The translations under genes were made by a program, and so were the position numbers. The notes beneath the pieces are model-generated. The model searched no databases and had not been told where the DNA came from. It saw only the letters and a list, made by a program, of their open reading frames with translations. A stretch of 64,000 nucleotides of DNA from Agelas oroides (taxonomy: Eukaryota > Porifera > Demospongiae > Agelasida > Agelasidae): the NCBI GenBank assembly GCA_949130485.1, contig OX422199.1:7508015-7572014 (forward strand), given 5' to 3'. Every line of letters starts with the position of its first letter. Position 1 is the stretch's first letter. Below are positions 23,016 through 36,690 of the stretch, in pieces.

Positions 23016-26000
23016 CTAGCATTGAGCACAGCACTGTCCAGGAGTCTTTGTGGGGTGGGGGCAGGAGAGAGGGGGGCACACTTGTCTCAAACAGTCTACC
23101 TCTCCTACACTGCAGGAACAGTAAGTGCACTCATCCAGGTGCCACGATGCTCCATTCTCATAGACAGTGGAATTGAATCTACACATATCAACCTGAAGAG
23201 ACACAGCATTGTGTAATTCAGTGCATACTGTATACGACTCTGCATTCTACTGGGGAGCATGCTACAAGAGTGCAAACCTTCTTCTCAAGCTGCATGACAC
23301 GGTCACTCAGGCTCTGGAAGAGGTCCACCATTGTTGCACTCCTCCTCTTCCTCTGTTCTCCTGCATCCTCGCAGACACCTGCAACCATGGACATATGTAT
23401 CAAAATTGCCAGAGCAACAAAAATTCCATGCACACATGCTCACCTCCACACTCTCTCCATAGTGCCAGGTCCACTGTTGGTACACGGTCACAGCTCACGA
23501 ACTGTGACGGGGGCTGCAGAACAAATGCTTTCCTTGGCACCCTTGTGATGTTGTCAGCGTTGTCGCAGATGATCCTAGAAAGGCTCGCTTGCCGCAACTG
23601 AACCAGCTGGTCAGGAGAAAACTGACCTGCTCGCTCATACCAGAACCTGAGAAAGTAGAAGGGGAACAGTCTGCAATGCTTTGCTTGCTTGAAACCTTCT
23701 TAGGCCACTGCTCAGCTTTTCGTCAGTTGCAGTTCAGACATGATGTCTAGGAATGAGGCTACTTTTCTCCAGGATTGCAAGTCATGAGGGAGTACAATCT
23801 TACTCTCCTGTCTTCCCAACCATACTTACATACCTATCCCCAAGACGCAGTCTGCGGAACTGGTCAGCCACAATGCACAGGAATGTTGGCCCCAGCTGGC
23901 TCCCTGGTACAACATCTTCCAACAACCCTCCGACCCAGAGGTCAATCTCATCAGGGTCATCTCCATACACCTCTCTCAGCCGCCCTCGCACTTGTGCACT
24001 GCTGATCTCCCCTCTGAGATCGTCTATTGTTCGAGCTGGTTGGAGGCCACAGAATGCACGCCAGTGGCTGTAACTGCGGAGTCCATGGTCACGCCCCCTT
24101 TGAATGTTGAGTGATGCCAGGTCCAGAGCTACGTCGTGGGCCTGAGCAAAGAGAGCCTCTGTAAGGTTGGAGTTTAGACCCTGCATTGAGGACCGTAGCT
24201 TCACAGGGCTTGCAATTAGCCCCCTAATAAGAGGGTCTATCCCACCCTCCTCGAGGAGTCTGAAAGGGGCAAAGAAGGCATCCTGTAGTTTTAGGGGTCC
24301 AATGGGGAGTGGTGAGTAGTCTGCATCCAGTCGGGCAAATAGAGGCATAATTTGGCTGTGGCCAAACCTGAAAGCTGCCGTTGCAAAGCTGTTTACAATG
24401 GAAGCATCTACTGTTGGATGATAACCGTCGTACATACTGAACATTGCAATTCCTGAAGGCCCCAGGATGTTTGGTAGGTATTCTGTGAACACAATGTTCT
24501 GCCACTCAGCAATGACCGCCCTCCGTGCTTCCTGGTAGAGCTGTTCATCATCCCAGTGATTGTTTAGTGCACTCAGCTCTCTGGCAATGCGGTTGTGTTC
24601 ACGGAGGAACAGAGCATGCATGGACGTCAGGCCAACCTGTTCATTAGCACGCTTGTCCCCAGCCAGGAAACACTCACTGCGATTGGCATGGATGCCAGTA
24701 CTGCACTCAATGAGGGAATCTTGGTCAAAGGGAAGGAAGGGCTGCCCAGTGGGTAGTTGCTGGGTGAGCAGCCTCCCTCCCCCTTTCGGGTCTCGGAGGC
24801 TTCTAGCTGTCTCACTGTCGGAGCCGTACACCTGGGTGCAACAGAGTGATCATGTATCATTGTGTTACATTCCATGCATACAATATGTAATGGCATGTGG
24901 AGTAGAGGAGCTGTAGCAGATGGTACCTGCGAGGCATCGAGGTAGGCAGTTATGGCATTGAGCTGCTGTCTGTGGACAGCAGCTGCCCCCACTAGCAATG
25001 AAGAGGCCCCAGTTCCACAAACAGCACTTGAACGTGTGAAGGGGATACATGCTCTGTGGATGCGTGGATCATCCTCTGGTACGGGAATGGGGAAGCATGG
25101 AGCATCATTGCTGCAAATATCATCACAGCTGACAAAGCCATCACTGCTGAACACAATGTCACTGGGGCTGGAGGGGGCCAGATCTAGATCATGATCCAGA
25201 AATTGCCCGAATTGCATGAGCATGTGTGTGAGGTTCTCGCTGGGCTGCACGGAGTCTGCATGGAGGAGGCCTCGGCTCACTTGCCGAGCACTTGGCTTTC
25301 CTCCAGACCACCCGACAGGTAGTCCAAGCCCATCCTCATATGCAGGTTGCATTAGTCGAAGAAATGGAGTGCTGGCTGCACCCTGCAGGGGCCGGTCCAG
25401 GTTGTTACAAGTCCCATCCAGAGAGCGATAGCGGCTGTGGAAGCAGGAGTCTGAGCAGCTTGCTTCACGCAGATGCTCCATACAACCTGACAAGTGAGTA
25501 ATAAATAACATTCTGAAGTCAGATACTCAGTGCCAATGGTATGCTCTACCTGAGAGGTTCGCCAGCACTGTCAGCTCGCAAGGGGTCAGTTCAGGCACAG
25601 TGGTTCCTGTGGGGACTGCCCCTCCACTCCTGTTCCTCACCATCTCAATCGCCTGCTCAAACACCTCAGCAGCTTTCAGCAGTTCCACCGTGCCTGACCT
25701 TGGGAACTTGAGTCTGCGCAAGAGGGCACTAGGGGATGCTGCCCGGCCCCGCAGTTCCTGCTGGGTGGTGTTGAAAGCAAGGTCTACCCTCTCCCTGGCT
25801 GTCAGCAGCTCATCCTGGGACAAGATACCTGCAGTGAAGGAAGCAATACCAAGTCATGCATGAACAGTGCCAAGCATCTCTACACATGCTTAACCTACCC
25901 ACCGTCACATGTGAGCAGTGGACCAGTCACATTAACCACGGCTTGAGCAGTGTTCTCCCCATTCCCACCAACAGCAATGCAGGTGTACACACCAGAGTCT

Positions 26001-28386
26001 TCTTGTGAGGCATTGTAGATAGTAAGGAATTCTCCTGCTTCAATTACCACAGACGGTGAGAGGGAGAGAGTGTGGCCATCTTTCTCCCAGCGGTAGCTCA
26101 GAGTAAACTGATCGGCAGTGCAATCCAGTGTGAAGGACTCCCCCACAAAAACATGCACACTGATGGGGGATATCAGAAACACAGGTAGCCTGGCACCTGT
26201 GAGGTGTACATAGCAAGTGGAAGTTTAATTTAAGGCTGTACAGGTGCACAAGGTGTTTTGATAACCAAAACAATCAGCTGACCACAGAGTGTAAGCAGTC
26301 AGTCGGAGACCTCCCACCTGACATCATCACACCCCACACACACATCCCATGAACCACACTTCTTTTAACAATTCCCAAAGGTACTAGTAATTAAAAGATG
26401 ACTACATAATCTATTACTATGGTCAACTGTCCATTAGGAGTCACCAGAAAAGAATGTTCTACCACTTACCCCTATACTCAACAGTGATAGTCGCATTGCT
26501 GCTCCCCAAGAGGTTCTCAGCAACACATACATACTGTCCATCCAGTGATGCAACCATGCCTGTAATAACCAGCGTCCCATTGGCAAGCAGCTTGTAGTAA
26601 AGATTAGAGGTCAGTTGCTCTCCATGGAACAGCCAGCTAATGGATGGGGGTGGGTCTCCTGTGACATTACACTGCAGGGAGACCTGGTCGCCCTTGAAAG
26701 CCTCAACCAAATCTTGCGCAGGTCGAGATGATGGAAAGACTGGGGGGGGGGGGGGGGGGGGGTGAGGGGATTTAGTGTTCAAGGTAACAAAATGGAGGAT
26801 GACCATGTTAACTGATTGCCCTCCAACTGACCACAGTTGAAGTCCGCTAGTGGGACGCTCTCCAGTTTTCTTCCTGCAAGAGGCCCTGGGCCTGCACAAA
26901 CCACAGAGCCAGCGGCGGGAGACTTCATGGGAGCAAAGTCCTTCATCCAGGCAGCACTGCAGTCACAACGCAGCTGATTCCCTGTCAGGCGCCTAAAATG
27001 TCATGTGTAATGCATGTCTCTGATTGGTCATAAATGTCATACCACGGCAGAGGTGGTAGCTATTACATCCCCATGTTGGTCAATAGGGCCCATATATGGC
27101 TCTATGGGCCCCAAAGGGTTAAACCATTGTGACATCATAAATTTGACTACAGGTCACCACTAATTGAACTGCAAAGCTTTGAATGTGGCTATTGAACTGC
27201 ACCCACCTTGGGCACATTGCAGGAATCCTATTGGATTACAGTTATAGCCACACATTCTCTGCATTGTATTACTGTTTGTTGCAGTTGTACACTAAAAGCT
27301 TGTGGTATGTACATTCTGTCTCACAAGAAGCCTTAATGGATGATTGTTGGTGCTATCCAATTGCACAGGTTTCTATGCTCACTTACAAATTGGCAAGTGA
27401 TTTAAGACTTTTCATAGCAGTCTGAGGGACTTCTTGGAGCCGGTTATTAGCCAGTAATCTGGACCAAAGAAAGGAAGGGACAAGAAGGGAAGGGGAGTTA
27501 GGGGTATTTTATGAAAGTGTAGTGTACTAACATATACGACTTACAAACTTCTCAGATTTGACATTCCATCAAACGTGTGTTTGTGCAGCTGAGTAATCTG
27601 GTTACCATTGAGATTCCTGCAAGGAACGTTAATTAAAGAACAAAGTAATTCTTGGCTCTCAGGTGGGTGGAAAAGCTGGCTTACAAGGTCTCCAACTTTT
27701 TGAGGTCTTGGAACGTGTACGGCTGCACTTCCCGGATCTTGTTGTTGCTCAGGTCCCTATACAAACATGTGTAGAATGGATCAAATGTTCTACAAGTATG
27801 AACACCCCATGATACTTACAAGTGGTGTAGTTGACGGTTGCCATTGAAGGTATAAGAAGAGATAAATTCCAGACTGTTGCCCCGAATGTAGCTGCAGTAG
27901 AGACAGTAATTGATGTGCTTCTAGGTGGAGCTCATTCCAAAAAAATGTCAATTAATGTTTGAAAGGGCTTACAGGTGAGTGAGGTTGACTAGACCCGCGA
28001 AGGAGCGGCCGTCCAGAAAACGTATGTTATTATTGCTCAGATCACTGTATATGGATGAGAGCATGAATTCAATCAGGCTGGCCGCATCAATTTTACACAA
28101 TAACAAACAACAAAAAAACTAAGAATTACGCTGCGCATGGTAGCTTTTGTATGCATTAGCCAGCCACCATGCGAGTGAGCACAGTACAGTCTCAAACCAA
28201 GCCCACAAACACTCACAGCAACGTCACGCCGCGAGAAATACCCTCCGGCACAGACTGAAACTTTGGCCTGGCGAAGAAACATGAAGCAGTCCTCCCTCCG
28301 CACAGACATCCTTGAGGACACTGAGCGATAGAAGTGCGCAACAGCGCAAGAGAGAAGAGCAGTATGGTAAATCGCAACTGCAACAT
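23016..28386 (-). CDS. PXDN: Peroxidasin (LRR-Ig-haem peroxidase-VWC)
   Basis: Secreted matrix peroxidase; in animals it makes the hypobromous acid that forms sulfilimine crosslinks in collagen IV. About 1190 aa in 16 exons: 28217-28386, five LRR exons of exactly 72 bp (27973-28044, 27820-27891, 27685-27756, 27545-27616, 27387-27458), 26832-26992 (LRR-CT), 26470-26739 (Ig1), 25903-26196 (Ig2), 25550-25828, 24927-25486, 23834-24831, 23444-23646, 23278-23378, 23016-23192. The start MLQLRFTILLFSLALLRTSI is a signal peptide followed by an LRR N-cap (CPQGCLCGG). Peroxidase marks: DGTCNNLDRPLQG, the distal site GQFLDHDLDLAP, the proximal His in FRFGHSQI and NIQRGRDHGL. A heptad-like region carries EQRKRRSATM, a possible furin site, before the VWC (CTYCSCSVGEVDC, CCAQC). 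Only two Ig domains are present, against four in vertebrates. Confidence 0.95.
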
Positions 28387-28570
28387 CACCGATAATTGTA
28401 CATGCACAAGTGAACAGATATGCCTTATTTATATGAGAGGCGCGCTATGGCGTAGGGGCCGGGGAAAGGTTTCCACCCACGTGCGCGCGCGGCGTTTGGT
28501 CAACAAAGTTGATTACTGATAAACAACAACATTCATCGTTATACGCACAGCACTTTTTCTGCTCGGGATA
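28387..28570. promoter_or_regulatory. Divergent promoter, peroxidasin / DsbA-like gene
   Basis: Only 184 bp separate the two divergent start codons. On the minus strand TATAAATA lies at 28433-28426. A start site about 30 bp downstream would fall near 28400, just before the chosen ATG at 28386, which supports that start over in-frame codons further upstream. A GC-rich block (about 28440-28495, with GTGCGCGCGCGGCG) may serve the plus-strand gene. Confidence 0.55.
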
Positions 28571-30495
28571 ATGGCAGGCATTTGCACCGTCCTTGTGCTA
28601 CTTGCGGCCGCTGCTTTCCAGCTGAGTGTTTCACAGACGCCAGTTCCAGCGAAGCCGCTAGGTATGCACAATAGTGGTTGATATGCAAGTGCCAAGAAAC
28701 GCACTCTTGTTTTCCTTCAGGCTTTGTGTACCAAACTACTAGCAACCCAAACATTGTCATCGAAGCCTTCTATGACCAGTGAGTGTCATAACACCACTTG
28801 ATAGACTGAAAGAACCTCACTAGAAACTCTCTATTCTTTCTATAGCCTGTGTGATGAGTCCATGAAAAACTGGCCGGTACTAAAACAAGTACTGGCTGCA
28901 TACAAGGACAAGGGCGTGGCTGGAATTCTGCACATATTCCCATTGCCGTATGTTTATGTGTACTCTGGCTGCTTTGCATGCATGTGAGCTGCTTGAGTTG
29001 TTGCACGGTGGCTTCTGACCTGCTCATGCAGTGCACATGCGACTGAGTCAGAATGACAGCCACCCTCCACACCCGTAACCCACCTCACCCACTCATTAGG
29101 TACCACCACAATGCGTACTTTGTGCAGCAGGCAGGTGTTGTAGTGAGACAGCAGGATCTGGGGAAGTTTGTGGAGTTTGTGGAGTTGATCTTCGCCAACC
29201 AAGACAGTGGGTACCAGCTGCTGTTTACTTTTGCATTAACTATTACCTCACACCCACATGAGTGAGCTAACCTAATAGTGGTTTGTTGAGTGCTATTTCC
29301 TCTGTGGAAGTTGAGGCCAGAGACATTTCTTGGAATCCCCATGTCACCTTATAGATGAGGTAGATATTGTACTATGCGTAGGTGGAGCCTTAAACCATAA
29401 TTGATAATTGTAGATGTTTTGATGCCTGGAACCTTGTTCGCTGACGTAGTTCCTGGAGATCAAGTCTTGTGTTGGTACATGGCACACTATATATACCACC
29501 CACATTTATATGGAACCTATATAGCTATGCTAATATCCACTACGACTTAAGGTCAGCATGTTTCAGCTTGATGGTGTCACTTGGTGCAATGTGCTGTGTT
29601 CTGTGCCAGCAAAGGTTAGAACAAATAAGTCTTTGGGGGACCATGTTCAAAGAAGCGCCTTCTACTTTGAATGACACTTCACTCAAGATGTGTTGTAGAC
29701 ACACTTCTTGAGAGCCGCTCTCAAGAAGTGTGTCTACAACACAGGAAGGATCCCTGATCAATAAGACCTACTAAAGCCAGTGGAACCGTGTGTCACTGGA
29801 TTTGGTCATTAGAGGTAGTGCAAGGAGTTTACACAGGTGGTATCCTCAAGCAGGGTGGTGTATTAGGTATAGCAGTACCATATTTGGTCATGAGCATCAT
29901 CAATACCATATTTGATCATGCCTAATAGTTTTTCTTTTATGCAGTGTTTTTGGCAGGAGCTGTCAATATGACAGAACCTGAGGTGCAGGCCTCCATTGCC
30001 CAGCTAGTTCACATACATCTTGACATCTCCATAGCCAGGTGAGTACATCCATAGCAACTGGAAGTCATCACACCCATAACATATGTAATTGGGGTGAGCG
30101 TGAGCGAGCCCCACACTAGTGAGTTGAATCGAGATGTTTCATCGAATATTATTCCTGAATAAGTGATATTCAATTTTTGTCATAACTTGTTCTACCAAGA
30201 GTTTATTACACTTGGTTCTACCTACCCTGTCCCTCCATTTCCTAGAACCCATTTAGTGTGTGACTTGTCTGTTTTCTTCATGCATGCTCCATGCAGTGTT
30301 ATGGAGGGTTTCAGTGATGCCACAGTGACCATGGATGCTCGCTACGCCTGGAAGTACGCTGCTTCTCGTGGTGCAACTGGCACTCCACAGTTCCTGGTGA
30401 ATGGAGTGCATGTTCCAGATGCCCCTGAATACACAATGGCCCAGTGGGAGCAGTTCATTGACATGTTGCTCACCACTCCCACAACCAAGTGGTGA
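28571..30495 (+). CDS. Secreted DsbA-like thioredoxin-fold protein
   Basis: A 216-aa protein in six exons: 28571-28661, 28721-28778, 28846-28947, 29100-29206, 29945-30038, 30297-30495, all joins in phase. The start MAGICTVLVLLAAAAFQLS is a signal peptide. The thioredoxin fold is recognised by the strand IVIEAFYD followed by the active-site region HLCDESMKNWPVLKQ, then the conserved HIFPLPYHHNAYF and the cis-Pro loop GATGTPQFLVNG. The active site has one Cys with Ser three positions on (C-D-E-S) in place of the second Cys. A similar C-x-x-S pattern exists in plant members of this DsbA-like family, so it is a family feature and not a recent loss. It is probably a secretory-pathway protein; catalysis of disulfide exchange is uncertain with one Cys. 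It shares a short divergent promoter with peroxidasin. Confidence 0.88.
29691..29741. repeat. Perfect 24-bp inverted repeat (hairpin) in an intron
   Basis: The arm tgttgtagacacacttcttg plus agag at 29691-29714 is exactly mirrored at 29718-29741, leaving a 3-nt loop. It sits in intron 4 of the DsbA-like gene. Confidence 0.9.
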
Positions 30496-30816
30496 ACAAC
30501 ATGCATGCCACACGTACTGCATGGTCCGGTTACCAACCGCTGTATATGTTTGTGTGATTAGTATTGGCTACATAGGATATATTGTACATACACACTAGTA
30601 CTGTGCACTATTGTGGAGATGTCTCTAGATTATATAGCATCGAGTTGTACTGCTGTGCAGTCCCACAAATATATTGAATGATATTTATACCTCATAATTA
30701 TCAGCATAATAATATGTAAGCCAAGAACTAATTAGTATCATAAATTAATAGCATAACAAGTCACAAGGTGTCAGTGTCTATAAAACCATTTCATGTTAAT
30801 CTCCTCACTGGTTAAG
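30496..30816. other. Convergent intergenic spacer
   Basis: AT-rich 320 bp between two stop codons. No coding or repeat feature recognised. Confidence 0.6.
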
Positions 30817-33068
<2,252 letters not shown>

Positions 33069-33181
33069 CGTTCTTTTCAACTACAATATCACGCGTTGAG
33101 GTTTGTGGGGCTAGGCTAGGCTATGGCTTTGCGGAAGTGATGTCATAAATTCATTGCAGTTGCTATGGTGATGCGCACAAC

Positions 33182-34519
33182 TTATACGAAATCATGCGCC
33201 AGTTTGCGCACAGTCTCTGCAAACTGTCTGTCCCGGCTGGCCAGTGCGGCATCCACCAGAGCCTGGAAGGTTGCCCCTGAGCCAAGTTTCCTTTTCCATA
33301 TCAGGAGCAGCTGTAACTTCTGTTCACCATAGCTGTGCTTGTCGTGTTGGAGTTCCTGCATCTCTGCCCAGCTGAAACCAAGCGGTGGTGCCAGCCTCTC
33401 CCAGGATGCCAGGTGTTGAGAGCAGGCAAACAGAGCACGCTCAGAGCAGGATGCATTGAGGTCAGACAAACCCTGAGTTGGGAAAGGGATGGGAATATGT
33501 TGGTAGCATGTTGGCTGTGCCAGGTAGTGTTGGTGTTGGGGGATATACCTGAGTTGTTTCACTGGATTGGTCTTCAAATAGTTTGTAGCATCCTGAAGGA
33601 GTCTCCAGAAATACCCTTTGAATGTCCAGTTCACGAAGCTCTATAACTTTAGTAGCCAGTGCAGTCTGCAGGATGTGAGGGGGAGGGATGTGCCCTCCAA
33701 GTGTCCACTTGTGAGTATAGCCTGAGTCTCGGCTGACAGAATGTCCCAGAGACGCACCCACAACTGCTGACAGTCTGGCACACACTGTCGTCACTGACTG
33801 CATGGCTCGAGTGTGGTGGGTTGTGAAAGTGGAAGAGGAGGAGAGGGAAAGTGTGCTGTCTGTTTGGAAGCCCTCCAGACATACCAACAGGTCAGTTCTG
33901 TTCAGAGACTGTAGTAGGGACCGCAGGAGAGAAGTGTCCCGAGGCCCACAGTGGCCCTCCTCCGCCAGGAAGGCAAAAAGCTGGGGAAAGTCTGTCACAC
34001 TTGGACCAGGATACACCCCCAGCAGCCGTAGGCCCATCACACTTCGGCCAAACACTTCAGGGTCACGCTGCAGACCATCAATTACCTGATTCACCATCTG
34101 GAGGTATGCCACCCGCATGGCTGGGTCACTCTGCTGTCCAGAATCTAGTTGAAAGGCATCAATAAATTTATCTTCAAAGCTATGGTTCTCACGGCTAACT
34201 CACCCATCCCTTTGTTGGGCGACGGTTGCTGCAGCTCTTTCCTCATCAACTGAACCAGTTCCTCGTGGCCAGCATTGTACTCAGTACTGAGGCACTCCTC
34301 CAGGGCCTCTAGAAACAGCACCGTGGCATTGCTCCCCCTCCTCTTTACACATACCACAGCCCACTCTATCTGTGCTTGTCCTCCCCACCCCCCAGACAGT
34401 AGCTGGGAGTATTCCTCTCCAGTCAACAGACCTTTCTGTAGGAGGTATGGCCGCAGACTCTCCAGGGACAGATAGCGCACTAGTGACGGCATGAGTCGCT
34501 CAAAAATATCACCACTCAT
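33182..34519 (-). CDS. CARD-DED-death domain protein (three death-fold domains)
   Basis: A 400-aa protein in three exons, 34204-34519, 33549-34144 and 33182-33472, with one death-fold class per exon. Exon 1 reads as CARD: LMPSLVRYLSLESLRPYLLQ, KGLLTGEEYSQLL, then a KRRGSNATVLFLEALEEC helix pair. Exon 2 starts with a DED-like fold: YLQMVNQVIDGL, FPQLFAFLAEEGHCGPRDTS, LLRSLLQSLNRTDLLVCLEG, the last matching the DED pattern LLxxLNRxDLL. About 100 residues of linker, partly Ser/Thr-rich, follow with no recognised domain. Exon 3 is a canonical death domain: LASWERLAPPLGFSWAEMQE, QKLQLLLIWKRKLGSGATFQ, ALVDAALASRDRQFAETVRK. No caspase, NACHT or kinase domain is present, so it looks like an adaptor. 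FADD is DED-DD; I know no standard adaptor with all three. The start ATG 34519 follows a CAG, so a 5' UTR exon is likely. Domain calls are by pattern; CARD and DED are less sure than DD. Confidence 0.8.
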
Positions 34520-34777
34520 TATGGTGTGCCTGCAACAAGCACACATCCATGACTGACATACACATCATGCACATCTCATATCAATTTTGAGCTGCAACAT
34601 ATCATGGTTGATGATGAGTCTGTGTTCTATTACATACCAGAGACTGTCAGCTCCAAGCAACAAGTGCTGAGGGAGGTAGAAAACACCACGTTTAGTCACA
34701 CGTACACGTACACACGGCGACGTCGATCTTGTGGGCGCGTCTTATCCGCAGGCTGGTGCGCACGCCGCGGTCTCGGG
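34520..34777. promoter_or_regulatory. Divergent intergenic region, CARD-DED-DD gene / CUSTOS-like gene
   Basis: The 258 bp between two divergent start codons. The half nearest the plus-strand gene (34700-34777) is CpG-rich with repeated cgtacacg. A 5' UTR exon of the minus-strand gene probably lies here, since a CAG acceptor precedes its ATG. Confidence 0.45.
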
Positions 34778-35978
34778 ATGAGCTCGAGCGGCGAGGACAG
34801 CGGTTCCGAAGAAGAGTTGGCGAAGCTACGCGAAGCTGTAAGTGGAGTACAAGTGCAATCAGCAGAGAAGGATCCGCGGAAACAGAAGAACAAGTAGGTA
34901 CTAATGTATTCCTAGTAATATGCAGTGGTCTAAACTCTGCTACCTGCGACTGTGAAGTGCGGCACTAGGTTAGCTACTGTCAGCACTGAGCTAAGAATTC
35001 TGCACAGCACCAGTAGTTTTTGCTCCCTAGAACTTCTAAGTGTGCCATCCCTGGCAGTGGTGTGTGTGGTTCAGAGCAGGAGGGTGCTCAGTCGTTCCTG
35101 GCACGCAAACTAGCGGAGCTACTGGACAGGTAAACTGCATGCACTTCTGTTTTGACCTATGAGTTTATGTGCTCCCTGGCCCTCCAGCCAGTATGACACC
35201 AGTTCAGCTGTTGCTAGCATCCCTGATGACATGAAACCCAGAGCAGTTCACGGTGCGTGTGCATTGGGCATCCACTAGCTAGTCTCCTTGACTCCTTGAT
35301 GTCCTTCCTCTATAATGTGCAGATGAAGGCATCCGATTACTGCACACATCCAAAGATCCCATTGTTCTTGATAAAGCAATCGCCCACCCTGCTACCCTTA
35401 GGAGGCTCATACCATCTGACAGGTACACATGTCCAGAACTGTTGTTTGTTGCATAGACAGATGGTGCAAGGATCTTCTTTTGTCTGTGACCAGCTAGTCT
35501 TGCAGGCCTAACCCACTTCCGCAAAAGAAGGGCAGGGTCTGGTGAACTGGGTATACAGGCCATGTCCTGCCACACATTGTAGTATTTTGTTACATGACAC
35601 ATTATGTCACTGTTTGAGTAGCAGTCTTGAAAACAGCAAAAGAGAGCTATATATCTTTTCTGCATGCTACTGCAGAAGCTGTAAAAAACACTTCAACTAT
35701 ACTTCTCTGGGAGTGTGCTTACTCTGCAACAAGTAATTCAAGAGTGCATTATTTGAAATCCAGCTAATTGCATTCCGGTGGGACACAGCTTGTATATACA
35801 GTTCACCAGACCCTTCCCTTCTTTTGTGGAAGTGCGAGATTAGTGACCAGCTAGCCACTGCTTTGTTGCACACATCACATGCAGTGAGGAGTCAGAAGAT
35901 GAGCGGCTCCAGGAGGCTGCTGTCGACCCACACACACTCATACCCATATACCACAAGATAGCTGACAGCAGAGACTAG
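34778..35978 (+). CDS. CUSTOS: CUSTOS-like small acidic protein
   Basis: A 157-aa protein in five exons: 34778-34893, 35031-35129, 35188-35252, 35323-35422, 35885-35978, all joins in phase. The N-terminus MSSSGEDSGSEEELAKLREA matches the Ser/Glu-rich start with the (E)ELxxxREA motif of vertebrate CUSTOS (C12orf43). It continues with AQSFLARKLAELLD, DEGIRLLHTSKDPI, and a second acidic motif SEESEDERLQEAAV. CUSTOS is described as a nuclear protein linked to Wnt signalling in Xenopus. The basic lysine-rich C-terminal half of the vertebrate protein is missing; this one ends IPIYHKIADSRD. The assignment rests on order and spacing of three short motifs, so it is probable rather than certain. Confidence 0.75.
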
Positions 35979-36690
35979 AGTTGAGTGGGGGAGGGGACAT
36001 CCCTTGCTAACTTGTGATGGTACATTGTACCTCTTGTGCATGTGACAAATATTGTTAAGGACTAACCGTGCATACAAGTTCATTAACTTAGTGGCACATG
36101 TACCAATGTCAGTGAGGGTGGAGGCTCATTCAGAGCAACATCAGCTAACAATCCTCTCCTCCAGCTCCATCTTCCAATAAATATATGCAGAACATTGACA
36201 TGGCCATGGCCAAACTCGGTGATGCGCTCGAAATACGTAACGGAATAATATTCTAATAATATTCAATTTCTATCCAGGACTGCCACATATGCAGAACAAT
36301 GACATGGCCATGGCCACAATCGACAGCTGGCACAGTTACCTACCTAGCTACTTGAATAGCTTATGCCTAGTCCACTGTTGTAGTCTTGGAACCAGACCGT
36401 CTGCTGGGTTCGTCCACAGACCACACATAGACTCTAGGATCTGAGATATAAATTATACAGCAAGCTAGCCTCCGGGTATATCTGATACCTTTCACCAGAC
36501 GTAATGTTAGTATGTGATAACCAAAATGACTGCTTGTTTTGCTGCTGGATTACTGTTAGTACAAGCAATATTATATAACCACATATGAATATCCATCCTT
36601 TAAAAATTATTATTCCTTTTTTTTTGTCAACCCTAACCGCAACAAGAGGTGTGTGCATCATGTGTTCCTATGACAATGCTATCACCGTAT
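35979..36690. other. Convergent intergenic spacer with a short duplicated segment
   Basis: A 29-bp segment (atatgcagaacattgacatg plus gccatggcc) at about 36182-36212 recurs with one change at about 36287-36317. The first copy follows an AG acceptor and is open for about 30 codons, but no donor or partner exon is evident. No other feature recognised. Confidence 0.4.
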
